A stretch of 58,231 nucleotides of DNA from DATDAW01 sp036524675 (GTDB taxonomy: Bacteria > Verrucomicrobiota > Verrucomicrobiia > Chthoniobacterales > DASVRZ01). Below the pieces are notes generated by a model. The model ran no database searches. It was given only the letters and a program-made list of their open reading frames with translations, and was not told the DNA's origin. Positions 50,484 through 58,231 of this stretch are shown in pieces. The stretch lies in NCBI GenBank assembly GCA_036524675.1, contig DATDBU010000075.1:1-58231 (forward strand), given 5' to 3'. The first letter of the stretch is position 1. Each line of letters starts with the position of its first letter. The position numbers and the translations under genes are program-made.

Positions 50484-52907
50484 ATGCCCCCGGAAGATGA
50501 AGCCCAGGAGGAGTTTACCTCCCAGAGTCTTGATCCCTGCCCCAGCTGCGCGACGCTGATTGATGTGTCGGATGTCCAGCCGTTCGAGGAGATCCATTGT
50601 CCCGTGTGCGGACAGCGCTTTACTGCGTGCAAGCAATTCCATCAGTACGCCTTGCAGAGCAAACTCGGAGAAGGAGGGATGGGGTCGGTGTTCGAAGCAA
50701 TCGATCTCAATCTCCAGCGTCGGGTTGCCATCAAAATTCTGAACAAGGAATATTCGAAGGACAAAAAAAACATCAAGCAACTGGAGACCGAGGCGCGTAT
50801 CACAGCTTCGATCAACCATCCGCATGTGGTGAAAGTTTTCTCCGCAGGGCAAGATCACGGCCAGTTCTACATCGCCATGGAGCTCGTGCCGCATGGAACG
50901 CTGGATCAGCTGATGGCTTTCCAGGAACGAATTCCAGAAGTTCAGGCGCTGGAGGTGGGGATTCAAATTGCCGAGGGCCTTCGCGCTGCCCTGGAAAATG
51001 GGCTGATTCACCGCGATGTGAAGCCAGGGAATATCCTTTTCGCTCATGCGCACCTGGCAAAAATCGTAGACTTCGGCCTCGCTTTGCTGATGGAAGAAGG
51101 CGCAAAGGCGAGGGGAGAGATTTGGGGAACACCCTATTATGTGGCTCCAGAGAAGCTGAACTACGAAGCGGAAGATTTCCGGAGTGATATTTACAGCCTC
51201 GGCGGCACGCTTTTCCATGCGATCTCGGGCAGGCCGCCGTTCGAAGCGGCATCGGCGTCACTCGTGGCCCTCAAGCACGTGAAAAGCCAGAACGCGAGCT
51301 TGCAGGCTTTCGCGCCCAATGTTTCGAACGAGACTGCTTACGTCGTCAATCGGATGCTCAACAAGGATCCCGACCAGCGCTATCAAGGCTACGACGAACT
51401 CATCGAGCATTTACAGTATGCCCGGGCGCGCCTGCTCGAACGCACTGGTGCCGGCTTGCAAGCACGGCGGCGGGTTCAAGTGGAAACCACTCATACCCAG
51501 ACGATTATCGGCTGGCTAACGGTGTTGCTCATTGTGACTCTTGTGATCGGCGGCGCATTGGTTTGGTTCAAACGGGACGCCATTTTCGACAAGCGGGATG
51601 AAAGTCCTGCAGTGGCAGTGGGTTCGGATGGTGACAGTCGCGACGATTACACGACAAGTTACGAAGCGGCTCGGAAAGCGATCGTTTCCGGAGATTTTCC
51701 CGAGGCGATAGGAGAATTGGACAAAGTGATTGCGGCAGGGAACGTGCCCCAGCCGGCACTGAACTGGGCCATGGCTCACAAGGGGCTCGCGTTGATCATG
51801 GCCGGCAATCTCAGCGAAGGACGCGGGATTTTCGAACAAATGGAAGCCAACGGCCTCTATTCCGACAAGCCGATCGAAATCAAGCTGGCGAATTTTTTTG
51901 TGGAACTTGGCCGGTTGACGAAAGAGGAAGTGCCGGTCGCGGGCGGGACAACCCGTGCCTATCGCAACACGGATTTTGAAGCGTTCGCTCTTCTGCTTTT
52001 CGGGATGAAAGACTGGCAATTGAAAGCGTTCCCCGACGGTGGCGCGTTGCTGGAGCATTTCCAGGCCGGACAACTGACGCCGGATTATTCATGGATCGGC
52101 GATTACAAAGAGATCACGAAAGCGTATTTGAAGGATTTCAACGTTTACAAAACGCTCAAAGGCCAGATTGAAGCAGCGACGACGCCAGCACTGAAGACGG
52201 CGGCGCTCCAGTCGGTGCGGAACGCACGAGGAAAACTGATTACGCAAGGGCCGCTCGTAGAACAGCTCACCCAGTGGGAAACCGAGCTTTCCGCGGTGAT
52301 TGCCGCGTCCGCAGAAGTATCTCGCATTGAACGCGAGGCAGCGGCTCGCACCGTTGTTGAGAATGAAACAAAGCTTTGGACCCAAGAGGAGCCTGCAGTG
52401 AAACAAGCGTTGATCGAGTTTTCCGCCGACACGATTCTTCCGAGAATTTCGTCGCTGAAGTTTACGACGGCAGAGCTGGAACGGGAAAGGATAGTCGCGG
52501 TGAAGAAGCTGGGATGGCTCTCTGAATTCAAGAAGGGATTGATCCGCCGGCTTTTGGCCAGAAAATATGAACGCGGAATCGGAAAACGCTCTGGAGGAAT
52601 GATCACTGGCGCGGTCGTTGCCGCTAACCCTGTTCAAATTGAGATTGGTTCCCCGTATGGGAACATCCCGATACAGTGGAAGGCCATCGCTCCGGACTCC
52701 ATCCTGGCTATGGCGGACGCTTTACTGATTCCGCAGCGAACGGATGACGCTGAATATAAAGCGCGTCAACAGTGGCTGACAGGTTGCTATGCCGTGTGCA
52801 GCGGTCTGGATGCGAAAGGACGCGAATTGTTGATCGAAGCAGCCCAATCCGAAGCGGCGTTGCGCGACGAATTGCCCGTGTTTTTCGAGGAGGCAAAAGC
52901 TCAATAG
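50484..52907 (+). CDS. Membrane-anchored Ser/Thr protein kinase with N-terminal zinc ribbon
   Basis: The 807-residue protein opens with a zinc ribbon (CPSC 19-22, CPVC 39-42). A complete Hanks-type kinase follows: glycine loop LGEGGMGSVF (61-70), Lys84 in VAIKIL, HRDVKPGN (176-183), DFG (196-198), APE (221-223). One TM helix (341-362, IIGWLTVLLIVTLVIGGALV) separates it from a 440-residue C-terminal part with helical-repeat character (TSYEAARKAIVSGDFPEAIGELDKVIAAG) that should face outside. Both catalytic Asp residues are present, so it should be active. Substrates are unknown. An upstream start at 50457 is possible. Confidence 0.9.
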   Translation: MPPEDEAQEEFTSQSLDPCPSCATLIDVSDVQPFEEIHCPVCGQRFTACKQFHQYALQSKLGEGGMGSVFEAIDLNLQRRVAIKILNKEYSKDKKNIKQLETEARITASINHPHVVKVFSAGQDHGQFYIAMELVPHGTLDQLMAFQERIPEVQALEVGIQIAEGLRAALENGLIHRDVKPGNILFAHAHLAKIVDFGLALLMEEGAKARGEIWGTPYYVAPEKLNYEAEDFRSDIYSLGGTLFHAISGRPPFEAASASLVALKHVKSQNASLQAFAPNVSNETAYVVNRMLNKDPDQRYQGYDELIEHLQYARARLLERTGAGLQARRRVQVETTHTQTIIGWLTVLLIVTLVIGGALVWFKRDAIFDKRDESPAVAVGSDGDSRDDYTTSYEAARKAIVSGDFPEAIGELDKVIAAGNVPQPALNWAMAHKGLALIMAGNLSEGRGIFEQMEANGLYSDKPIEIKLANFFVELGRLTKEEVPVAGGTTRAYRNTDFEAFALLLFGMKDWQLKAFPDGGALLEHFQAGQLTPDYSWIGDYKEITKAYLKDFNVYKTLKGQIEAATTPALKTAALQSVRNARGKLITQGPLVEQLTQWETELSAVIAASAEVSRIEREAAARTVVENETKLWTQEEPAVKQALIEFSADTILPRISSLKFTTAELERERIVAVKKLGWLSEFKKGLIRRLLARKYERGIGKRSGGMITGAVVAANPVQIEIGSPYGNIPIQWKAIAPDSILAMADALLIPQRTDDAEYKARQQWLTGCYAVCSGLDAKGRELLIEAAQSEAALRDELPVFFEEAKAQ

Positions 52908-52948
52908 CTTCCGGCCACTTGCCAGTGATGTCCGCGAAATAGAAAACG

Positions 52949-53620
52949 TCAGCCTCCCGCCGTTTGGCGAGGTGTCGCTTGGGCAAGGGGTTGTGGTGTG
53001 ACCGGTTGTGCTGGCATGACTGGTTGCGCGACTGGGGGCGGTGCAACGGGTTGGGCAGGAAGCACTGGCATCAGCGATGGCAACGGGGCGTTGACAATGT
53101 TGACCGATGCTCCACGGCCAACCTGCGCGTAAAGATTCGCTACGTCCACCGAACGCATCCGGATACAACCGTAACTGGCGGGCGTGCCAATCCTCCACTC
53201 CTCTGGGGTTCCGTGGATGTAGATGTAGCGGTCGAAAGCGTTTGCATTCTGGTCCTCGAGTCCGTGGAGCCAGAGAATCCTGGTCACGATTGGGTCGCGC
53301 CCGGGTGCATTCGGGCGCAAAATTTCCCCGGTGCGTTTTCGGCCTTTGAAAACGGCTCCAATTGGGGCGCCATCGCCGATTTTCTTTTTGATCCTGAGAT
53401 GACCCAAAGGCGTGCCATTGCTGCCGCGACGGTCGCCCAGACCGAATTTTGACGTGGAAACCGGATACTCGGCCGCAAAATGGCCCTTGTAATAGAGGCG
53501 CAACTTCTGGTCGGGAACACTGACGAGAATGGAATGATCGCGATCGACCGATTCACAACCCGTAAACAACAGCACCAGCGCGACGAAGATCGCAGGCAGA
53601 TGCAGGAACCGGGCTGGCAT
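52949..53620 (-). CDS. L,D-transpeptidase (ErfK/YbiS-type) lipoprotein
   Basis: From ATG 53620 the 223-residue product has a lipoprotein signal (MPARFLHLPAIFVALVLLFTGCESVD, lipobox LFTGC, Cys22), then a YkuD domain: ILVSVPDQKLRLYYKGHFAAEYPVST, GTPLGHLRIKKKIGDG, ITRILWLHGLED, YIYIHGTPEEW and the active-site motif ASYGCIRM with catalytic Cys. The usual SHGC is SYGC, with Tyr in place of His. The C-terminal tail of Pro, Ala and Gln (PVLPAQPVAPPPVAQPV) is low-complexity. It is convergent with the kinase gene. Unlike the 25265-25720 paralog this one is clearly exported. Confidence 0.88.
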   Translation of the reverse strand: MPARFLHLPAIFVALVLLFTGCESVDRDHSILVSVPDQKLRLYYKGHFAAEYPVSTSKFGLGDRRGSNGTPLGHLRIKKKIGDGAPIGAVFKGRKRTGEILRPNAPGRDPIVTRILWLHGLEDQNANAFDRYIYIHGTPEEWRIGTPASYGCIRMRSVDVANLYAQVGRGASVNIVNAPLPSLMPVLPAQPVAPPPVAQPVMPAQPVTPQPLAQATPRQTAGG

Positions 53621-53822
53621 GGTGGCCAGCATAACAGACGCGTCAACTCGGGATGAGAGAGCGTCCGTCGGATGTACGGGACGCAGGGGAAAGGTCCTCA
53701 CGCCTATGCTCTGTTTTGTTCATGGTGGCCAATCCAAATTTTGGCGGTAGTTTGCCGACCCGCTCATTGCCGGGCAGACGGGGTCATTCGAAAATCCGGA
53801 ACCGAAGATCGAAAATCCATCC

Positions 53823-56800
53823 ATGGTTGCTCTCACCGAAAGAATACTTAACGACGCCGCAGGCTGGCAGGTTACCCAGCATGCCCGGGCGCTTGTAAAA
53901 ACCGGCCGTGTGGTGAGTGTGAACTACGCGCCGCCAATCTTGAAGGGACTGGTGCGTGAGGGCGAGACAGAATATCGCGCCGGTCTAAAGATCGTCTCTG
54001 CGTCAAACATCGAAAACATGTGCTCCTGCAGGGCGTCCCGCGAATGGGGACAGATCTGCGCACATTCCGTAGCGCTGGGTTTGCAGTGGCTGGCGCCGAA
54101 AACTGCAACCGTCCCGACCCCGCCTGTCCCCGTTGAAAAGCCGGCGTTTAACTTTCCCTTTCGGGAGGGAAATTTCAGCGATGCGCGCTGGATCGAGCTG
54201 CACTTGGTTTTGGGCCCGAATTTTTCGGTGTTGCTAGCGCGGGATCAATTGACGCTCGGCGTCGAAGCCGTTTTTCGGAAACAATGGATGCTGCTTCGCG
54301 CGCTAAAATGGGACGCACCGTATGCGTGTTCCGCACTGGATCTGGAAATTTTGCGGACCATCTACGAAATCACGGGTGGGCAGGCACCGGGAATGATGGC
54401 CGTTTCGCGGGATGATTTTGCGCGGATTCTGAAGGCTTCAGCGGGTTTCGACCGGCTTGTTGTGGCGCGCAAGGAGGCGATGAAAATCGAACGCGAACCG
54501 GTTCAAGCTGTACTGGTCGTTGAGGACGAACCGGATGGCTCTATTCAGTTGAAACTCGAATTTCCAAGGCCTGATTTTTTGCTGACGAGCGCACACGGTG
54601 CGTGGTTACTGCGCGGTTTGACGTGGCAACGTTTGGAGCCGGCGCTTCCCGGAGGGTACGATGAGCTTTTTCGGCACCAAGTGAAAATCACGTGCGATGC
54701 AGCGGCAAATTTCCGCCTGTTGGAATTGCCGAAGTTGCGCCGCCTTTTCGGCTTGGAAGGCGACTCGGAAGTCGCACAGCCAAAGGGTTTTTCGATCGCT
54801 CCTGTGCAACTCGATATATCGCTTGAGGGTAGCTTTAATCACCTCCAGGCGATTGTTCAGGCGACCTACGGCGCCCAGATTTTTACTTCGGGAAGTGCTG
54901 CGTGGAAAACGCATCGCGTCGTCGTGATCGACGGGCAGAAGTATTCCCGAAACATTGCCCGCGAAAATAACACCCTGGATCTGCTAACAGCCGCCGGATT
55001 TTCCGGTCCCGATCCAACATCACACACCTGCATCCTTCGTGGTGAAGACCGCATTCTCAGTTTTCTGGCGACCGGCTTCGTGACCCTGCAGAAACTGGCT
55101 CACGTCACGCCCGGCCCCCGATTGCGGAATCTGCTGGAGCGGGTTGAAACCGTGCGTCCATCGGTTGAGATCCGGTCTTCCGGTGAAAACTGGTTCGATT
55201 TGTCTGTGGAAATGACCAGTCAGGCAGGCGGCCGTTTTTCCGCCTCGGACATCCAGCGGTTGCTCTCCTTGGGGCGCAATTACCAGAAGCGTCCCGACGG
55301 CAAGGTCGTACTTTTCGACACAGGCGCGCTCGATGAGTTTCAGGAGGTGCTGCGTGATTGCGATCCGAAACAGCAACAGCCAGGCCTATATCGCCTGTCC
55401 AAAGTTCACGCCGGATACTTGCAGGCAAGTTTGGGTGATCACGCGGGCATCCAGCTTCGCGGCGACGCCGGCTGGAGCGACTGGACGGCGCGGCAGTTGC
55501 AACCGGTCTCGCAAGAGCTGCCGCCAAATTTGCGGGATATTTTGCGGCCCTATCAGGCGGAAGGTGTCGGCTGGATGCAATTCCTGGCTGCGAACCGTCT
55601 CGGAGGCATCCTTGCAGACGAAATGGGGCTTGGGAAAACGCTTCAAACGCTCGCTTTCGTCGAGTCGAACGGCGGGCAGGCGCTGGTCGTTTGCCCGTCC
55701 TCGCTCGTTTTCAACTGGGAGCGTGAAGCACAGAAATTTGTTCCGAAACTCCGCGTTCTGGCCATCGATGGTGCCAATCGGGCGGCGCTTTTCGCTAAAC
55801 TCGATGACGCTGACTTGGTCATTACGAGTTACGCGTTGCTGCGACGTGACGTCGAAAAATACCGCGGACGCCAATTCCAGACGCTTATCCTGGACGAAGC
55901 TACGCACATCAAGAATCCCGACACGCAGAATGCCCAGGCAGCGACGAGTCTCCGCGCGACACATCGGTTCGCGCTGACGGGCACACCCGTGGAAAACTCC
56001 GTCCGCGATGTCTGGTCGCTGGCACATTTCGTTCTGCCTGGCTACCTCGGGAATCGCGACGATTTTCGCGAGCGTTACGAGCTTCCGATCAATCGCGGCG
56101 ACGCTCCGGAGCTCCAGGCGCGTCTCGCCAAGCGCCTGCGCCCCATCATGTTACGTCGTCTCAAACGCGACGTGGCAAAAGATCTTCCCGAAAGGTTGGA
56201 GCAGGTTGCCTGGTGCGAGCTGACTGCTGCGCAAAAAGAAATTTATCGCGGCCTGCTCGAACAAGGCCGAAGGAAAATCGAGGAGGCTGCTCTCGAGAAA
56301 AACGCAGGGAAAGGCCGGATGCAAGCGCTCACGGCACTCCTGCGTCTCAGGCAAGCATGCTGCGACTTGCGACTACTGGGGCTCGACGATTCTAAAGTCA
56401 AGCCGGCCGAGGTCTCAGCCAAACTGGACCTCCTGGAGGAACTCGTCGACGAAGCAATCGACGGGGGGCATCGGGTCCTCGTTTTCTCCCAATTTGTGAC
56501 GATGCTCCAACTCATCGCTGACCGCATGAAAACGCTGGAAATTCCATTCGCGTATCTGGACGGCGCTACCAAGGACCGCGCTGCGCAGGTCGATCGTTTT
56601 CAGAACAGCGAAGACATTCCGCTTTTCCTGATTAGTCTCAAGGCGGGCGGCACGGGCCTGAATCTTTCCGCCGCGGATACCGTCATCCATTTCGACCCTT
56701 GGTGGAATCCGGCTGTCGAAGCTCAGGCGACCGATCGTGCCCACCGTATCGGGCAGAAGCGCGTTGTTACTTCGTACAAGTTGATTGCTCGCGATACCGT

Positions 56801-56921
56801 CGAGGAAAAAATCCTGAGCCTGCAACAGCGCAAACGCGACATCATCGACGCCACGGTCGAAAGCGAAGAACCGACCTTCGGCGCGCTTTCTCTGGACGAA
56901 ATCCGCGATTTGATGGCGTGA
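53823..56921 (+). CDS. SWIM-domain SNF2-family helicase
   Basis: A 1032-residue ATPase. Residues 67-81 form a SWIM zinc finger (Cys67, Cys69, Cys79, His81 in MCSCRASREWGQICAHS), followed by a long N-terminal region of unknown fold. The SNF2 core starts near residue 560 (LRPYQAEGVGWMQFLA) with Walker A DEMGLGKTLQ (599-608), the Walker B motif LDEATHIKN (Asp691), ALTGTPVENSVRDVWSL, and the second RecA half with VFSQFVTMLQLI, SLKAGGTGLNLSAADTVIHFDPWWNPAVE and DRAHRIGQ. Bacterial relatives (HepA/RapA-like) remodel nucleoprotein complexes; the precise role is not known. Alone in its locus. Confidence 0.92.
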   Translation: MVALTERILNDAAGWQVTQHARALVKTGRVVSVNYAPPILKGLVREGETEYRAGLKIVSASNIENMCSCRASREWGQICAHSVALGLQWLAPKTATVPTPPVPVEKPAFNFPFREGNFSDARWIELHLVLGPNFSVLLARDQLTLGVEAVFRKQWMLLRALKWDAPYACSALDLEILRTIYEITGGQAPGMMAVSRDDFARILKASAGFDRLVVARKEAMKIEREPVQAVLVVEDEPDGSIQLKLEFPRPDFLLTSAHGAWLLRGLTWQRLEPALPGGYDELFRHQVKITCDAAANFRLLELPKLRRLFGLEGDSEVAQPKGFSIAPVQLDISLEGSFNHLQAIVQATYGAQIFTSGSAAWKTHRVVVIDGQKYSRNIARENNTLDLLTAAGFSGPDPTSHTCILRGEDRILSFLATGFVTLQKLAHVTPGPRLRNLLERVETVRPSVEIRSSGENWFDLSVEMTSQAGGRFSASDIQRLLSLGRNYQKRPDGKVVLFDTGALDEFQEVLRDCDPKQQQPGLYRLSKVHAGYLQASLGDHAGIQLRGDAGWSDWTARQLQPVSQELPPNLRDILRPYQAEGVGWMQFLAANRLGGILADEMGLGKTLQTLAFVESNGGQALVVCPSSLVFNWEREAQKFVPKLRVLAIDGANRAALFAKLDDADLVITSYALLRRDVEKYRGRQFQTLILDEATHIKNPDTQNAQAATSLRATHRFALTGTPVENSVRDVWSLAHFVLPGYLGNRDDFRERYELPINRGDAPELQARLAKRLRPIMLRRLKRDVAKDLPERLEQVAWCELTAAQKEIYRGLLEQGRRKIEEAALEKNAGKGRMQALTALLRLRQACCDLRLLGLDDSKVKPAEVSAKLDLLEELVDEAIDGGHRVLVFSQFVTMLQLIADRMKTLEIPFAYLDGATKDRAAQVDRFQNSEDIPLFLISLKAGGTGLNLSAADTVIHFDPWWNPAVEAQATDRAHRIGQKRVVTSYKLIARDTVEEKILSLQQRKRDIIDATVESEEPTFGALSLDEIRDLMA

Positions 56922-57261
56922 GCCTGCTCGGTGTCGCTCAACCGGCGGGGAAATCATCGCTGCCGGCTTCGTCTGGCGCTTCCGGATGCAGCGACGACGT
57001 CAGGCTTGCGAGGCCGAGCGCCAGGCCTTGTTCTGCCAGTTGGGTCTTTGGTCTGAAACCGCGCATCCAGTGCCGCCTGGCAACGGCGAAAGCTAATACT
57101 CCAGCGAGGCTTCAGAGTCGTAGGGAATCGCAATATTACCGCTCCCGGATGAATTCATAGCATTTTATTAGTTTTTTTGGCAAGTCGCAAAAAACTTCTT
57201 GCGACTCAAAAATTTTCTAGCAATATCCCGCCGCGTGAAACGTATAAGAAAAGAAGTTTTG
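56922..57261 (+). other. Intergenic stretch without a recognisable gene
   Basis: About 340 bases between the SNF2 gene and the next start. The only open frames are short and lack family resemblance. A TTG-started extension of the downstream gene (57199) overlaps its last part. I see no clear terminator; the run TTAGTTTTTTTGGCAAGTCG near 57170 is AT-rich but lacks a stem. Confidence 0.35.
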
Positions 57262-57840
57262 ATGTTCGGCGTGATCGGTCTCGCCGTTTTCGCGGTGTGG
57301 CGATCCATCGATCGTCCAGTAAAGCCGGAGCTTCGCGGTGTCTCAAGCAAGTCGCCGTCCAGCGCAGCGGCCCAGGTTTCTGCCGCCGTTTCACCCAGCC
57401 TTCATAGTCGCGCCATTGACGACACGCTTTTGCCGGCTTCTCAACCCGAGCGCTCGACGAACATCATGGACACACCCGTCGGCGGCGACCGGGCCGTTGC
57501 CGCCGTCTCCTATGCGGGCCGCAAATATTCGCTGCAACCCACCCAATACGGATTTTTTGACCGCGTCCTGATTGGTCCCTCCGCCAAGGTTCCCGTACAA
57601 GTTACCTATCCGGACGGCGAACCTGGCGAAAAAGTGATCGTCGAAGTCGAGGACGGTGGGCAGCTCGACAACAATTCGATCTTAGCCGTTCAGGCGCTGG
57701 ATGATGAAAAGCGCCTTGCGTTTGTTTTCCAGGCTACGGATCAGACGGGCATCTTCCGCATCACGCTGCGAAAAGGCGACGACGTCAAGACGCTCAATTT
57801 CTGGGCCGGTCCAGAGCTGCCCGTCGCCGCTGCCCGCTAG
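57262..57840 (+). CDS. Membrane-anchored protein of unknown function
   Basis: Not recognised. From ATG 57262 the product is 192 residues, with a short hydrophobic N-terminus (MFGVIGLAVFAVWRS) that looks like a signal anchor. A Ser/Ala/Pro-rich spacer follows. The folded part has FFDRVLIGPSAKVPVQVTYPDGEPGEKVIVEVEDGGQLDN and IFRITLRKGDDVKTLNFWAGP, patterns of an immunoglobulin-like beta-sandwich. The frame opens at TTG 57199, which would add 21 basic residues before the anchor. A purine-rich AAGAAAAGAAG precedes the ATG. The RHS-like gene follows after 55 bases. Confidence 0.65.
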   Translation: MFGVIGLAVFAVWRSIDRPVKPELRGVSSKSPSSAAAQVSAAVSPSLHSRAIDDTLLPASQPERSTNIMDTPVGGDRAVAAVSYAGRKYSLQPTQYGFFDRVLIGPSAKVPVQVTYPDGEPGEKVIVEVEDGGQLDNNSILAVQALDDEKRLAFVFQATDQTGIFRITLRKGDDVKTLNFWAGPELPVAAAR

Positions 57841-57895
57841 TTCTTGCACCTAAAAGCCGTTTGTTTGTCTTTTTTCTTCCACTCCCCATTCCCAT

Positions 57896-58231
57896 ATGAA
57901 GTTCGTTCGCGTTCTCCTCTGTTTGCTCGCCTCTGTTTCTTTTGAATTTACCGTCCACGGACATCCGTGCGGTAACAATCGCCAAGGCGGTCCCAGCTCC
58001 CCCAACGAATCCGGCCACAACGAAGATGATACCAAGGGGAAAGGTAAGGATCCCAGAGATGGTGCTAACGACGAAGGAAGCGATCCTGTTACGGCTTACG
58101 GCGGCAATGAATACCGGACTATTACAGACCTCACCCTGCATGGAGCCGTTGGCAAGGAAGGCCTCTCATTCAAGCGCCACAGCACCAGCCGCTATATCAG
58201 TGGTGGCCAATTCTTTGGCCACGGTGCCAAT
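57896..58231 (+). CDS. RHS/YD-repeat-like secreted protein, N-terminal part (runs off window)
   Basis: ATG 57896 opens a frame without a stop to the window end (112 codons). It has a signal peptide (MKFVRVLLCLLASVSFEFTV), a Gly/Asn/Asp/Lys-rich linker (residues 23-63), then DPVTAYGGNEYRTITDLTLHGAVGKEGLSFKRHSTSR. The 'P-V-x-x-x-G-N-E-Y-x-x-x-x-D-L-x-x-x-G' opening is typical of the start of large RHS/YD-repeat proteins, which build a beta-cage and often carry variable C-terminal toxins. The repeat body and any toxin lie beyond the window, so the function is undecided. Confidence 0.6.
   Translation, partial: MKFVRVLLCLLASVSFEFTVHGHPCGNNRQGGPSSPNESGHNEDDTKGKGKDPRDGANDEGSDPVTAYGGNEYRTITDLTLHGAVGKEGLSFKRHSTSRYISGGQFFGHGAN

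Noticed and set aside
1..58231. tRNA, rRNA, integrase, transposase or prophage features
   Set aside because: I looked for cloverleaf-like GTTCRANNC segments, rRNA-like stretches and recombinase motifs on both strands and found none that hold up. The HNH protein lacks phage or intron context.

Overview
The window reads as a chromosomal segment of a Gram-negative, outer-membrane-bearing bacterium, most likely of the Verrucomicrobiota (a Spartobacteria/Chthoniobacter-like lineage). This is an inference from gene order and protein style: bamA-ompH(skp)-lpxD in a row, DUF5069 and DUF6580 proteins, a zinc-ribbon Ser/Thr kinase, a SWIM-SNF2 helicase, an RHS-type protein with a 'GNEYRTITDL' opening, and intergenic purine-rich (GTAAGAG-like) and palindromic repeats. 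Base composition is moderately GC-rich and looks even throughout by eye. I see no integrase, transposase, tRNA, rRNA or CRISPR array.

Layout. 1-3.4 kb (minus): lpxD (cut by the window edge), ompH and bamA, the outer-membrane assembly and lipid A block. 3.7-5.1 kb (plus): mnmA and cutA. 5.1-16.2 kb: one long run on the minus strand, read as a PTS enzyme I, a tautomerase, a DUF6580 membrane protein, pyruvate dehydrogenase E1 alpha and beta, a TetR regulator with a plausible dyad operator, and an RND efflux pair whose pump gene overlaps a PmtA-like methyltransferase gene. 16.7-24.9 kb (plus): a compact set of transglutaminase-amidoligase (DUF2126), circularly permuted ATP-grasp/alpha-E fusion and a second transglutaminase, followed by a NIF3 protein and 3-methyladenine glycosylase (AAG). 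This is the most unusual biochemistry in the window. 25-32 kb: a 40-residue lipoprotein, a signal-less L,D-transpeptidase, pyrD, a divergent LysR facing pirin and wrbA, tag, an esterase, DUF5069 and an aldose epimerase. 32-39 kb: transketolase, a palindromic repeat element, hisC, and a FAD oxidoreductase paired with a glycosyltransferase-like membrane protein. 39-46 kb: a secreted coiled-coil/TPR protein with internal repeats, an HNH protein, two unrecognised secreted proteins and lgt. 46-53.6 kb: coaD, an ECF sigma factor, a family-4-like uracil-DNA glycosylase that appears to lack its iron-sulfur ligands, rluD, ldhA, a membrane Ser/Thr kinase and an L,D-transpeptidase lipoprotein. 53.8-58.2 kb: the SWIM-SNF2 helicase, a membrane-anchored unknown and the start of an RHS-like protein.

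How the parts fit. Much of the window is housekeeping: envelope biogenesis (BamA, Skp, LpxD, Lgt, L,D-transpeptidases), central carbon metabolism (PDH E1, transketolase, LdhA, enzyme I), tRNA and rRNA modification (MnmA, RluD) and base-excision repair (AAG, Tag, UDG). The accessory content is the amidoligase cluster, the TetR-RND-methyltransferase unit, the LysR-pirin-WrbA redox unit and the RHS end. Four short-repeat families occupy the gaps between genes: purine-rich GTAAGAG-like, AAAGCGG-palindrome, a 129-base inverted repeat, and a CCAAAAT-type heptamer. One heptamer array has been absorbed in frame into the UDG gene. Starts were chosen by alignment to known family N-termini from memory, by signal-peptide logic and by ribosome-binding sites. 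Several are non-ATG and are flagged.
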